Notes: a model not told the origin generated them from the sequence alone. A DNA stretch of 64,000 bases from Diphasiastrum complanatum (GCA_029204225.1 CM055096.1:62416957-62480956); one strand, 5' to 3'; positions 31,323 through 42,437 are shown, counted from the stretch's first letter. Made by a program: numbers and translations.

Positions 31323-31860
31323 CTTGTTCTCTTGCCTGCTTTATTCAACAATGAGAACACCTTGCAGTGTCTCCAAGGATGGAAGATCCTCTCTGACGGC
31401 AAAAGTCTGCACAATATTGTCATACTCATCTCTAAGTCCATTTAGGACTACTTAAACAAGTTCAGTGTTCTTAAGAGCATCACTAATACCAGCTAACTCT
31501 TGATGAAGATCCTTAACTCTCATGACATATGATGAAGCACTCTCATCTACTCTATGATAACTTAGAAATATTTGGTTTCTAAGTGTAAGCAATTTATAAG
31601 TATTTTTGATTTCATAGATTGTTTTTAGAGTATCCCAAGCTTCCTTGGCAGTGGTGCATGTACTGATCTCTCTTAACACTTCATTGGTAACATTCATTTT
31701 TATAAAGGGCAATTCTGGTTCTTTTGTGGAATGCTGCAGCTTCATTAGGTGTAGCAGGTTCTTCTTCAGCTCCACTCACAATATCCATTACATCCTATAG
31801 AGTCAACAATAATTCCATTATGATCTTCCACATTGCATAATTGGAAGTTGTTAATCTCTC
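31323..31860 (-). pseudogene. Copia C gag, UBN2-type capsid region
   Basis: The minus strand, mainly 31452-31775, reads PFIKMNVTNEVLREISTCTT, AKEAWDTLKTIYEIKNTYKL, LTLRNQIFLSYHRVDESASS and YVMRVKDLHQELAGISDALK. This parallels the capsid of B and F. A stop near 31453 separates it from DEYDNIVQTFAVREDLPSLE-like sequence toward 31340. The first residues (near 31860) are decayed. Confidence 0.8.
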
Positions 31861-32662
31861 ACTGTGCTCTAAGAAATGTGAAGCAGATGAAGACATCTTC
31901 TTGGTGAGAAATTCTAGTAATGATAAAAAATGGAGTTGAAAGGATGTTGCTTGCTATCTCAATCTAGGATCTAACACAGATGTTGATCCACCCTATGAAA
32001 TCTAGCAACAGATATGAGAACAAATTCTCAATACAGAAAATCAATCTATCTTGAATTTGGATCTTGCTTCAGTCACAAAAGAAGAAGCACATGCAAGCAA
32101 GAAGTCTATCCCTCCCAAGAGTTTCAATGTACTGATAAACTCTCTAGGAACTTACTTTCAACTCAAACACAATAATATGTGTGAAATGAAAGGTCTAAGA
32201 CCTTAGAACACTCACTTATATCCAATTCTACTTGATTGACAGTGAAAATTGATGAAAATGATGAAAAAGATAGATGCGTGCTCACTTTGGCATATCCCAC
32301 GAGTTGAGTACCCTCTCAAACTCTCTGATTGCCTAAAAATCTTCTAAAAACAAATCAAATTGATTTAGAAACAAGAGCAACACATTCTACTCTCCAATAC
32401 CTATCCAACAAGCTATAGAACATCAAATTTCGATCAATCCTTGAGAAGTAGCACTCATTAATGAGGGCTGATTTCACACTTGTGAGCTCTCTATCCATAC
32501 AGAGCTCCACTGGATCAAATCAGCCTTGATCTGATCCACTTATGGTCCACAGATTGCATGTTTCTCAGCGAGTTTGAATCCCTCTCCAAAATCCGAGTTC
32601 CTGCAAGCAAAAACATTGCTCAAAGGGCTAGATTTGATCGATCTAGATTTGATCCACCATTT

Positions 32663-32664
<2 letters not shown>
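31861..32664 (-). other. Presumed leader or 5' LTR region of copia C
   Basis: No gene is seen. It should contain the PBS and 5' LTR of C, but I could not find the complement of TGGTATCAGAGC or a copy of the 28117-28829 LTR. The 5' end of C is therefore truncated or too diverged. Confidence 0.35.

Positions 32665-32706
<42 letters not shown>
32665..32706 (+). repeat. (TC)n microsatellite
   Basis: About 21 uninterrupted TC units. Confidence 0.95.
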
Positions 32707-32712
<6 letters not shown>

Positions 32713-33039
32713 AAAATTGCCTATATTGGCAAATCTAGCCATGTAAAATATTGTACATTTTGTCTATATTTTTTGTTTGACACTTGTATGGCCAAAGTGC
32801 CACATGGCAATCTACACCTAATGTAGGCTAGCTCGAGTCAAGAGGAGTGGTTGTGTCCATTTGGTAGTGATTCCTACTTTGTAGGATCTAGACCTTGATT
32901 TATGATGAGATTTCTACCAACCATGCACCTACCAAGCATGACTCTAGTATCTAGGCTAGGGTTTCATTTTAGGGCAAGAAAGTTGAGTCATCTTCCTTAT
33001 TACATGCTGGATTTTCACCTAACTTAGCAAAGGAAGTGA
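32707..33039. other. No recognisable feature
   Basis: AT-rich sequence between the microsatellite and copia fragment I. Nothing can be assigned. Confidence 0.35.
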
Positions 33040-33915
33040 GTTTTGCTATGTATTCCATCTCTCCATTCGGACATCTATGGACCTTTCGATGTGATCTCAG
33101 TAGGAGGGTCGAAGTACGATATCACCTTCATGATGACTACAATAAGTTCGCCTGAGTCTACTTCATACACAACAAATCAGATGCACTGGACAAGTTCACA
33201 TAATATGTGAATTGGGCAGAAAGATGCACAGGAAAGAGGATGAAACTGGTGGAGAGTACATCTCAAACTGATTCACTAATTTCTACAATGATCGAGGAAT
33301 CCTTCACAGAAGGACTACATCCTATAGACCGCAATACAATGGTGTTGCAAAAAGAAAGAATAGGACTCTCATGGAAGCCGCAAGGTAAATGATGGCCTAT
33401 TTGAAGGCACCAAGAGTGCTATGGGCTGAAGAAAGTAGCTACAGCTGCCTACATCCAGAACTAGATAGCCAAATCTGGTGTTCCTCACATGACACCACAC
33501 GAACTCTTGTGGGGTAGAAAGACCAATCTGACACACATTCGGATTTTTGGCTGTGCAGCTTATGCACATATTCCTGATTAGCTTTGGAAGAAGCTTGAAG
33601 AGAAGGTTGAATTAGGATACCTCGTCGAATATGACAACCATTCGTCATACTACAGGATTTACATGTGTGATAACTTGAGCTGTATTTTACTGTCACTAAA
33701 TCCCAGATTTCATTGCAAATCCAAGCACATAGCAATCCAGTATCATTTCATTTGGGAGAAAGTTTTCTCAGGGCAAATGATCCTTCAATACTGCTCCACA
33801 ACATAAATGGTCGTAGACATCTTCACCAAAGCACTTCCCAGGATTAAGCACCATAAGTTCTTCAGCATGCTGAACCTGACGAAGATACCAAGGCACCAAC
33901 CGTGATCTTAAGGGG
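33040..33915 (+). pseudogene. Copia fragment I: integrase joined to RNase H end
   Basis: Translated across many shifts, the integrase core appears in pieces: TGGEYISN near 33250 (decayed second Asp block), YRPQYNGVAKRKNRTLMEAA near 33330-33390 (Glu block with E changed to K) and VLWAEESS. At about 33695 the sequence jumps to the RNase H end: PRFHCKSKHIAIQYHFIWEK and MVVDIFTKALPRIKHHKFF. All of RT and most of RNase H are deleted. The piece ends in a polypurine run, AAGGGGGAC, near 33909. Confidence 0.75.
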
Positions 33916-34320
33916 GACTATTGGAAATTAAGCCCACAGTTGCCTCCTTGGTGAATGATAACTTAGATAGCCAATTACTTGAAGAGCATCTACAACGGAC
34001 TTCCGGCTGATCGCCAGCAAAGGGTAACCAATCCCATTATAATTTTAAGTTCAAATGTTAAGTTTAATAACTTGAAGTCATTGAAGACTTGGCCATCTTC
34101 AAGGACTTCCACAAAACTTGCATTTAGAACAAGTCTGCAGATTTACATCATTTTCGAGACAGTCTATAGGAATGAACTATGTTCGAGACAGTTTCGAGAA
34201 AGCTTCACGAAATGTTCGAGAAAGTTTTACGATAGTCCAAAAGTTCAACTATTTTAAGCACCCTCAACTTTTTCACGAAATGTTCAACACATCTCCCTTG
34301 TCCCATCACTCTTGAGCTAA
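33916..34320 (+). repeat. LTR fragment after fragment I
   Basis: Starts TATTGGAAATTAAGC directly after the polypurine run, where TGTTGGAAATT would be canonical. Bases 34140-34260 contain repeated TTCGAGA and TTCACGAAATGTTCGAGAAAG words, reminiscent of the TTCGCGA words in the K LTR. The end is not resolved: integrase of another element (J) starts by 34325. Confidence 0.45.
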
Positions 34321-34324
34321 GTCC

Positions 34325-36100
34325 ATTCTAGAATTGATACATAGTGATCTGTGTGACCCTATGAGTACTCCCTCTCTGGGTTCAACACTATATTTTATCA
34401 CTTTTATCGATGACTATTCAAGATTCACCAGTATTGTGTTCATCAAGAACAAGTCTGAGGCATTCAACTATTTCAAAGAATTCCAGCAATTTGCTAAACT
34501 CAATGCATCACAATCAAGAATGTCAAATGCTCAACTACCCAAGAATTTTTGGACTGAAGCAATCTCAACAACTTGCTATATGTAAAATTATTCAAGCACT
34601 AAAGCAGTTGACTCAAAGACTCCATTTGAAGTCTATCATGGATACAAACCAGGTTTCAAGCATCTTTGAGTGTTTGGTTCCCTTTTCTATGTGCAGATTC
34701 TTTCTAATTTGAGAAAGAAACTTGCCCATGTTAGCTATAGAAGTATCTTCACCGGATACTTGACATCACACAAAGCCTATCAGATATACGATGTCGAATC
34801 AGGCCGAATCACTCTCAGTCAAGATGTCGTCTTCCTTGAAGATAGATTCTACGACTTCAAGAAGAAGAAGCCAATGCAAGAGTTCATTCCAACAACTCTC
34901 ATTACCATCGACAAGCCTCGACCTATGACTATTCCAACAACAATCGAAGATACCCATGTCTCACAACAAGGTGAATCATCATCTTAGCAACCGACTCTTG
35001 TTCGAAGGTCTGCTCGACATCGACAAGAGCCTCATCATTATATCCCTCAGGCATTCATCATTTATGATGAACATGTCTCAGTTGCAGAAGCATTGTCGAG
35101 TTCAAACAAAGACAACTGGCGTACAACCATGAACACTAAGTATAATTCATCGATGAAGAACAAGACCTGATGTCTTGTCAAGCCTTATCCTTATGCAAAA
35201 ATTATTGACACTAAATGGATTTTGAAGTTGAAGCTTAATCCAGATGGTTTGACAGCAAAATGGAAAGCTCAACTAGTCATCAAAGGATATGAACAAAGTT
35301 ATGGGATTGACTACACTGAGACATTCAGTCTAGTAGTAATTCAGTCAATTCAATCATTACTTGTTATTGTAGCTCCTGAAGATCTGGAAGTTCACCAAAT
35401 GGAATTTCAGACAACATTTCTAAATGGATACATACAAGAAGACATCTATATCTATCAACCCGAAGGTTACGTCCTTCAAGGCCAAGAAAACAAGGTATGA
35501 AAACTAAAGAAAGCTCTTTATGGGCTGAAGCAAGCTCCAAAGGCCTGGTTCGATAAAATCAATCGATTCTTGTTGCAACACAACTTTACTTCAAATTCTA
35601 CCAACTCTAATGTTTATCTCAAACACAGAGGCCCAAGCTATATTATAATAGCTCTACATGTTGATGACTCTTCGATCATCAACAATTTGAATACGTTACT
35701 ACAAGAGACAAAGTCTTTATTGTCGAAGATATTCGAAATGACTGATTCGGGCCTCGTGCATTACCTTCTTAGAATCAAGATAACTAGAGATAGAGAAAAT
35801 AGAAGGATTGCAATAATCCAAGAAAGGTATCTAACCAGTGTACTCTACAGGTATGGCATGGAAAATTGCAAGTTGATTGACTCGCCTATGGATCCAGAAT
35901 TCAAACTGTTGAAGGAAATGTGCCGACAACTGAAGCAGAGAAGAAGGAGATGTGCAAATACCCCTATCAGTCCATAGCTGAATCGATCATGTATGCCATG
36001 GTATGCACACCGATCTTGCCTATACAGTCAGCAAATTGTCACAATATATGTCGAATCTTGGCCTACATCAATGGAAAGCTCTACTCAAGCCACGAAGCAC
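34325..36100 (+). pseudogene. Copia J: integrase, RT and part of RNase H
   Basis: Integrase opens LIHSDLCDPMSTPSLGS and FITFIDDYSRF, then jumps to MSNAQLPKNFWTEAISTTCY. The second Asp and Glu blocks are deleted. The C-terminus follows (YRSIFTGYLTSHKAYQIYDV, ITLSQDVVFLEDRF). After stops at 34987 and 35170 RT reads IDTKWILKLKLNPDG, YGIDYTETFSLVVIQSIQSL, EVHQMEFQTTFLNGYIQEDI and LKKALYGLKQAPKAWF. Motif A Asp is changed to E (MEFQTTFLNG). The active site reads ALHVDDSSI (YVDD to HVDD). LLRIKITRDRENRRI and SVLYRYGMENCKLIDSPMDP follow. It is broken by at least three stops. Confidence 0.85.
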
Positions 36101-36325
36101 TATGTAGGCCTTGGCATTTTGCGAGTAAATTTTTTGCGAGTTCTTTCTTGGCATCATTCAACAAAAAGATAGAATATGGTGTGCCACCCTTTTTATGCTA
36201 CTACTTGAATGTTTATTATTAAGAATGTGGTTTGGTACATAGTTAAAGATCCCACTAAGTAAAAAAATAAATAAATAATAAATTTGCAGCCTACCCAGAT
36301 AGCACGTCGGAAAAAAAATGATGAT
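36101..36325. other. Small insert splitting J RNase H
   Basis: Copia reading stops near 36100 (WKALLKPRSTM) and resumes near 36330. The segment between, about 225 bases, is AT-rich (including AAATAAATAAATAATAAATT near 36265) and non-coding. It may be a MITE or filler. I see no convincing terminal repeats; TTTTGCGAG occurs twice near its left edge. Confidence 0.4.
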
Positions 36326-36642
36326 ATAATGGAGATACAAAGGATGCTCTAACTCTTAATGTTTGACTGGGCTGGAGATGTGGACACACGAAAATCCACA
36401 TCTAGCTATCTATGCCTTTTGGCAGGAGGACCAATTTCATGAAATAGTCGAAAGCAGAAATGCATTTCTTTGTCTTCCATAGATTTCGAATATATCCTAG
36501 CTACCTTTGTATTAAAGGAGATCATCTCTCTCAGAAGATTGCTTTAGGATCTGATGTTCTCTCAGACAAACTATATTCTATTGCAACAATCAGAGGTACA
36601 TTGCTCTATCTTTGAACCCACAAAATCACTCTAGAACTAAAT
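36326..36642 (+). pseudogene. Copia J RNase H, downstream part
   Basis: DWAGDVDTRKSTSSYL and LLAGGPIS, then NSRKQKCISLSS and FEYILATFVLKEIISLRRLL: the central RNase H block. The conserved SSTEAEY is decayed. The terminal ADIFTK block is missing, and the sequence passes into LTR-like DNA at 36643. Confidence 0.7.
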
Positions 36643-37144
36643 GTTGGGATTCGAGACAATGCACGTCGTGATAGTGAGAAGCGAGCGGAATCCTCAGTGC
36701 ATGCAACCACATATATTGTATTCAGATCAAATTTGAACGAATCGAATTATGTCTTAATCACAAATTGAAGTCATTGGATCGAAAGAGTAGATTCCATAAC
36801 CATGCACAAATTCACTGAGTTATAGATTTAGATATTATGTGCGAAAGCTTAAAGCATCTAGGATCGGTGATATGAACAACGAATTTGACTTATGATATCA
36901 GTCACATGAGTAGTTTAATCTATGAATAATCTATCTGAATATTCATAAAATAAGCATTCATTCACTGCATACATGACTCAGATTATGGAACGAATATTGT
37001 ATAGTCGAGAATGACATTGCAAATTAGATTAAGGCACTACTTGCTATTGTCAGTCGTGTTTGCACAATATATGAGTTCGTTGAAGATCTTGCCCAGTCGT
37101 GACGATGGTACAGTTGAGCTACCTTTGGTTTGACTCAAATTGAG
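36643..37144 (+). repeat. LTR-like fragment
   Basis: Begins TGTTGGGATTCGAGAC and contains repeated TTCGAACGAATCG-like and ATTCACTG words. It resembles an LTR start but has no visible end before the gag of element F at 37145, so it is a truncated piece. No gene is seen. Confidence 0.4.
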
Positions 37145-37748
37145 ACAAAAAGAGAGCTAGGATGGCTCTGCATTATATTAAGATGAATGTCTCAAATGAC
37201 ATCTTAAGAGAAATTGGTGCTTGTACTAATGCCAAAGATGCTTGGGATACTCTCAAGTCTATCTATGAGGCAAAAAATACTTCTAGACTTCTAACACTAA
37301 GAAACCAAATTTTTCAAAGTGTACAGAGAAGTGATGAATGTGCTTCAGCTTATGTAATGAGAGTTAAAGTCCTCCATAGAGAATTGTCATGCATAAAAGA
37401 CTCCATCAACCAAAATGAACTTGTTCAAGTCATACTTAATGGGTTAAAGGAGGAATATGACAACCTTGTTCAGAGTTATGCCATTAAGGAGGAGCTACCA
37501 AGTTTGGAAGCACTCCAAAGTGGGCTCATTTCTGAAGAATCAAGACAAGAGTATAAACTCTTGAAAATGGAGAGACTGTCTCTCAACATTGATGGTAAAG
37601 CTCTCTTTACCAAAGACAAGCACAAGACAAGAAGTAACAATCAACACCAGTCCTCTTCAAGCAAGAACAATCTTATTTCCAAGGAGAAAGGAGAAGAGGA
37701 TGAGTCCTCTCAAGCTTCCACATCCAAGAAGAAGAAGAAAAACATCAA
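37145..37748 (+). pseudogene. Copia F gag, UBN2-type
   Basis: 5'-truncated at the residue corresponding to about 9995 in element B. MALHYIKMNVSNDILREIGA to VIEELPSLEALQS-type sequence is nearly identical to B. It continues past the B break with SGLISEESRQEYKLLKMERL and a K/S-rich tail. Near 37750 one base is missing in the first cysteine of the zinc knuckle, which shifts the frame. Confidence 0.87.
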
Positions 37749-38642
37749 GTGTTCTTTTGTGGCAAGAAGGGGCATTATGCCACCAATTGCTTCAAGAAGA
37801 AGAGTCAATTCAAGCAAGCCAACAATTCTAATGAAGAGAAGGAAGATGCTCATGCAAGTGATGGAGAGGGATCTCTTATGGTCTCGAGTTTTTCTTCATC
37901 ACCTTTCAAGAAGGATGGTTCGTGGTATATCGACAGTGGAGCTTCTTCACATATGTGTAGCTCCAAGCATTCTTTTTCATCCATGTCACCTTATGAAGGA
38001 GCCAAGAAGTCCATCTACACAGCAAATGATCATGAGTGTGTTATTGAAGGCATAGGGACCATTCCCTTAAAGCTTTCATCATCAAAAGTTCTTTCTCTGT
38101 CTAAAGTACTTTTTGTTCTTAGGTTAACAAAAAATCTTATTAGTGTTGGGCAATTGTTTGATAGTGGACTAGATGTGAATTTCAATGTTGATACATGTAC
38201 AATCAAGAAGCATGATGAGATCCTTGCATTTGGGTCTAGATATGGTGGAATCTACAAGCTTGATCCAAAAGAGTATGCTAACTCTTGTGATAGTGCTTTT
38301 GTTTCTCATATGTCTTTGGAGGAACTATGGCATAGAAGGTTGGGGCATCCTAACTATAATTCTATGGTGTCCATGGTCAAGAAAGCCAAAGCTATTGGCT
38401 TGCCTAATCTTATCTCCAAGAATTTCAAGCCATGTGAGGCTTGTGCCATATCTAGGTCTCATAAGAAGCCTTTTTCAAAGTCATCCATCAAGACTACACA
38501 TCCATTGGAGCTCATACATTCGGATGTGCACTTCTCATCTTCAAAGAGCAAGGGTGGTGCTACTTGCTTTGTAACTTTCATTGACGATTTCACTAGATTT
38601 ACTTGGGTATATCTTCTAGCTTCAAAGTTCATGGTGTTTGAT
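37749..38642 (+). CDS. Copia F zinc knuckle, protease, integrase start
   Basis: An open frame of 298 codons. FFCGKKGHYATNCFKKK completes the zinc knuckle. The protease site WYIDSGASSHMCSSKHSF is intact. YTANDHECVIEGIGTIPLKL, VLRLTKNLISVGQLFDSGLD, then the pre-integrase domain LWHRRLGHPNYNSMVSMVKK and CEACAISRSHKKPF, with the first integrase Asp in ELIHSDVHFSSSKSKGG and TFIDDFTRFTWVYLLASK. A stop at 38643 ends it before the second Asp. These are the best-preserved protease and pre-integrase regions in the window. Confidence 0.87.
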
Positions 38643-39473
38643 TAATTCCTAAAGTTCAAAGATCTAGTTGAAAAGCAATTTTCATACAAAATCAAGATTC
38701 TTAGAAGTGATGGAGGTGGTGAGTACACTTCCAATAAATTTCATGATTATTGTGAGCTTGAAGGCATTAAAAGGGAGTTTTCTTGTGCATATACACCATC
38801 TCAAAATGGGGTGGCTGAAAGAAAGAATAGAACATTGTGTGAATGTGCCAAAACCATCAGAATTGAGGCATCCTTGCCAAAAGACTTATGGGGTGAGGCT
38901 ATCAATTGTTCAAACTATCTTTGCAATTGACTCCCTCATGTTGCACTTGGAGGAAAGTCACCATATGAAGCTCTTTATTTGAAGAAACCTAAGGTTGAAC
39001 ACCTTAGAGTATTTGGATGCATTTGCTTTGTCCATATTCCCTTGGAAACGAGAAAGAAAGATGATCCTTGTGCAAGCAAAGGAATAATGGTTGGATATTC
39101 ATCCAACAAGAAAGCCTATCGAATCTACATGCTCTCTACTTCTAAAGTAATTGATAATAGAGATGTAGTTTTTCATGAAGAAGAAAAGTCCAATCTTGGA
39201 GGGGCCAAGATCAAGAAACCTCAAGATATAGAGGAGTCGAGATTTGAAGATGGAAGTCCTCAGATTTTCACTCCTAGAAGATTTATGAGGGAGAGATCCG
39301 AGCCCAAGAGGCTTACTTATGATGACAAAGGAAAACAAGTGGATCTTGATTCCACTTATGCTTATTTTGTTTCTCACGAGGAGCCCAAAGATGTTCAAGA
39401 AGCCCTCAATACCAAGGAGTGGTATGAGGCCATGAAGATTGAATATGATGCCTTGATCACCAACCACATATGG
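38643..39473 (+). pseudogene. Copia F integrase C-terminal part and RT entry
   Basis: After the stop, ILRSDGGGEYTSNKFHDYCE (second Asp) and SCAYTPSQNGVAERKNRTL (Glu) can be read, then a second stop near 38929 (CN-stop-LPH). The frame 38979-39488 holds VEHLRVFGCICFVHIPLETR, GIMVGYSSNKKAYRIYML, NRDVVFHEE, the linker RRFMRERSEPKRLTYDD, and the RT entry EEPKDVQEALNTKEWYEAM. It is cut at 39473 (ALITNHIW) by a copy of repeat family U. Confidence 0.85.
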
Positions 39474-40233
39474 ATTTATATACAATAGGTGATTACTTGG
39501 AAAATTAATACTACTTTTTCATATCACTCTCCACGTTTATTGGCCTATAGATTTAGTATTCCTTTATTGAAACCCAACAAAATTGTCTACATGTTGAATA
39601 ATTTTATCCAGCTTCAATGGGAGACCAATGAGGTCATTTTCTAGATCCTCTCAACGTCCCCAAACTTTCAGAGATACTTTTTGGGTGTAAATACATATCC
39701 ATGATGCTGGAGTATTTCTAGAAAGTCATATAATTTGCATTAGAGAAAATATGAGCTCAAAATGGGTCCTTTAAGAAATTTAACTTTAGAGAGAAGCTAC
39801 GTAGAGAGAGAATGCAAACCGATAACTTTTGGTTGCCATTTTTTGAGTATTCGGCTTTGCCCGACGTTTAACTACTATGGTTAACTTCAGACATTAACTA
39901 GTTAAGCATGAGATGTAATAACTTCTCTGCATGCTCTCTACATGAGTATCGTTGTAAATCTTGGTGTGCTCACTGCAAAAACTGAAGCGAGAGTATTATG
40001 AGCACTTTTGGATTCTTTGTATGCTTACATTAAAATATGAGGCGAGACGATTTTTTGAATGACATAGACATTGCAAAAGTAAGGTACGCTAGATCTATTC
40101 AGTTTGACTTATTGTAGTTTTAAGCATTTACGTATTAATGCTTTCAACAGTGGCCAATGTTATGTTTGCATATTGCACTTCCAATGGAATGCACTCCATT
40201 TATCAAGAAAAATTGGAAAGTGTAAAAATTACA
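39474..40233 (+). repeat. Repeat family U, fragment 1 (5' part)
   Basis: Starts ATTTATATACAATAGGTG, the same point at which the copy at 45416 starts, although the flanking DNA is unrelated (copia RT here, non-copia there). That makes this a true end of the family. It matches 45416-45701 and then 57726-58165 without a break, so it shows the uninterrupted state of the target for the 12-kb gypsy insertion. Mostly non-coding; the last part (CAACAGTGGCCAATG onward) matches a coding frame in the 57726 copy. The match ends near 40233. Confidence 0.85.
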
Positions 40234-40378
40234 GCAAATAAGGATCCTAAAACACTTGAAATGATGAGGGAAACAATAGATTATGATTTCATAAGATTAG
40301 CACAAGTTGAACCATCAAAATCCATCAAAAATCTATGCTTGAACCTCACTAAATGGCCCAAATCCTTGAAGAAGGCTT
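40234..40378. other. Unassigned 145 bases
   Basis: An open plus-strand frame continues from the U fragment but has no match in the other U copies and no motif I know. Confidence 0.3.
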
Positions 40379-40902
40379 CACACGTGTGAAAGTAAGGCCT
40401 CCCACAGTCTGAGTACTGTACACCAGACCTACATTCAATCCTATAATCATTAGTAATCACAAGTACTCAAACAATTATGAACATAGAGAGCAATTGCACC
40501 ATTATGAGAGAAAAATCATGAAATTGCTTGATTGATTTTGGTGAGATATCATCACCTATATATACATGATCCATCACGGTTTTGTGCAGGTATGAGTAGC
40601 CCTAAACCTATCCCTAATGCTAATTTTGGTGGATATTTCATCCCTACCAAGTTAGGGTTGGAATCTTGGAGATCCCTCAACAATGCAAAAATTACCAAAA
40701 ATAGCTCCTATTTTTTCTCCCTTGTATCTAAGCATAATTTGGACTCATTCCAAAGGTTCTAACACTTAGGTATACTTGAGAACATCCTTATGAATGGAAT
40801 CCTATGCTATTTGGCACGTGTGACAAGCCACATCATGACCATCTAACTATTTACAAGTCATATGACCAAAACTAGTCAAGCTAGAATTGTGAATTTTTAA
40901 CA
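40379..40902 (-). repeat. 3' LTR of copia D (outer edge about)
   Basis: On the minus strand it begins TGTTAAAAATTCAC directly after a polypurine tract. TATATATAGG, a TATA box, is near 40557-40566. The far end holds the palindrome TTCACACGTGTGAA (40377-40390), but no PBS follows because this is the 3' LTR. It is related to the E LTR: both contain GTG-CAAAT followed by CATAGGAT near their starts. Confidence 0.65.
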
Positions 40903-40911
40903 CTCCTCCTC
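40903..40911 (-). other. Polypurine tract of copia D
   Basis: Minus strand reads GAGGAGGAG directly before TGTTAAAA. Confidence 0.8.
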
Positions 40912-40916
40912 ACTAT

Positions 40917-42437
40917 CTAGCTTGGTTCAATCATTGCTTTACTAACCACTCCAAGTGATGATCTGAACTTCATAAAAGGTGTCTTTTGAAGTGGTTTAGT
41001 AAGTAGATCAGCTACACATTCATTGCTTGGAACATGCTCCAAAGCAATCTCCTTGGCTTGCACCATTTCTCTCACAAAGTGATGGCATATCTCAATGTGC
41101 TTAGATCTTGCATGGAAGATTGGGTTAGATGCAAGGTGTTGGGCTGATATATTGTCATTGTAGATGATTGGTGCCTCCTCTAAATCCATGATCTTTAGCT
41201 CCACCAATAATCTCTTGATCCAAAGTACCTCCTTTGTAGTGGTTGTCAAAGCTTTGTACTCGGCCTCGGTTGAAGATAGAGATATAGTTTCTTGCTTTTT
41301 TGAAAGCCATGAAACCACACCTTCTCCTATGAAAGTTGAATAGGCACTTGTTGATTTCCTATCCCTCTTGTCCCCTGCAAAATCTGAATCACTAAATGCA
41401 TGAAGGTTAATCACATCTCCTCTATATAGAATCCCAAAATCCAATGTACCCGAGATGTATCTTAGAATCCTCTTAGCCTTTTTCCAATGGATATTCAATG
41501 GCTTTTGCATGGATTGGCTCAACCTACATACACTAAAGCTAAGATCTGGTCTAGTTATAGTTATCCACATTAAGGAACCTATAAGTTGCCTAAACAAAGT
41601 GATGTCCATGAAGGATCTTTCATCATCTTCATTTGGCACTTTTACATCTTGCTCCATTGGTGTGTCAACACTTTTGCATACTTCCATCTTAAACTTCTTC
41701 AAAAGACTTTGAACATAGTTTACTTGACTTATAAAGATAAAATCAGACCCTCTAAGTAGTTCTATGCCTAAGATGAAGTGAAGACACCCTAGATCTACCA
41801 TCTTGAACTCTAAGGATAGATCTATCTTGATTTTTTCAATACCATCAACACTATTTCCACTAATGATGATGTCATCTACATAAATGAGTAAAAGTACAAT
41901 ACCAACATCATCAAACGTAATGTAAAGAGTGGGATCATATTCACTTTGAACAAAAGAAAGTGAAATAAGATAGCAATGTAGTCTTGAATTCCAAGATCTC
42001 GAGGCTTGCTTCAAGCCATAGATGCTTCTTTGGAGATGGCATACTTTGTTCTCCATTCCATGCTTGATGAACCCTTGTGGCTTCTCCATATAGATATCCT
42101 CTTCCAAAAAACCATTCAAGAAAGCTTTAGAGACATCCATTTGACATAGAATCCATCCAAAATGTGATGCAAGTGCAATGATTAGTCTTATTGTGACCAT
42201 CTTGGCCATGGGTGCAAAAGTTTCCTCATAGTCTATCCCTCTCTCTTGAGCATAACCTTTTGCAACTAATCTTGCTTTATGTTTGTTAACACTCCCATTT
42301 GCATTCAACTTAAGCTTGAAGACCCACTTGCATCCTATTACATTCCTTTGAGGTCTCTCAACAAGCAACCAAGTTTCATTCTCAATCAAGGCATCATACT
42401 CATCCAACATAGCTTTATACCATTCTTTGGAGTTCAA
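40917..42437 (-). CDS. Copia D reverse transcriptase and RNase H
   Basis: An uninterrupted frame of 506 codons, the longest in the window. It opens MNSKEWYKAMLDEYDALIEN (RT entry), then VIGCKWVFKLKLNANGSVNK, IDYEETFAPMAKMVTIRLII and MDVSKAFLNGFLEEDIYMEK (first catalytic Asp). LQRSIYGLKQASRSWNSRL precedes LLIYVDDIIISGNS (YVDD active site) and LGCLHFILGIELLRGSDF. RNase H follows: SLMWITITRPDLSFSVCRLS, FSDSDFAGDKRDRKSTSAYS, VSWLSKKQETISLSSTEAEY, FHARSKHIEICHHFVREMVQ and SNECVADLLTKPLQKTPFMK. All RT and RNase H catalytic residues I can check are present. RT copies element RNA to cDNA and RNase H removes the template. A frameshift near 42545 separates it from integrase, so the polyprotein is broken. 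Confidence 0.92.
   Translation of the reverse strand: MNSKEWYKAMLDEYDALIENETWLLVERPQRNVIGCKWVFKLKLNANGSVNKHKARLVAKGYAQERGIDYEETFAPMAKMVTIRLIIALASHFGWILCQMDVSKAFLNGFLEEDIYMEKPQGFIKHGMENKVCHLQRSIYGLKQASRSWNSRLHCYLISLSFVQSEYDPTLYITFDDVGIVLLLIYVDDIIISGNSVDGIEKIKIDLSLEFKMVDLGCLHFILGIELLRGSDFIFISQVNYVQSLLKKFKMEVCKSVDTPMEQDVKVPNEDDERSFMDITLFRQLIGSLMWITITRPDLSFSVCRLSQSMQKPLNIHWKKAKRILRYISGTLDFGILYRGDVINLHAFSDSDFAGDKRDRKSTSAYSTFIGEGVVSWLSKKQETISLSSTEAEYKALTTTTKEVLWIKRLLVELKIMDLEEAPIIYNDNISAQHLASNPIFHARSKHIEICHHFVREMVQAKEIALEHVPSNECVADLLTKPLQKTPFMKFRSSLGVVSKAMIEPS

Noticed and set aside
31990-32760. 5' LTR and PBS of copia C
   Set aside because: I looked for the complement of TGGTATCAGAGC and for a copy of the 28117-28829 LTR and found neither.
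36643-37144. Complete LTR of copia F
   Set aside because: It starts like an LTR but no CA end or PBS is present before gag, and gag itself is truncated.
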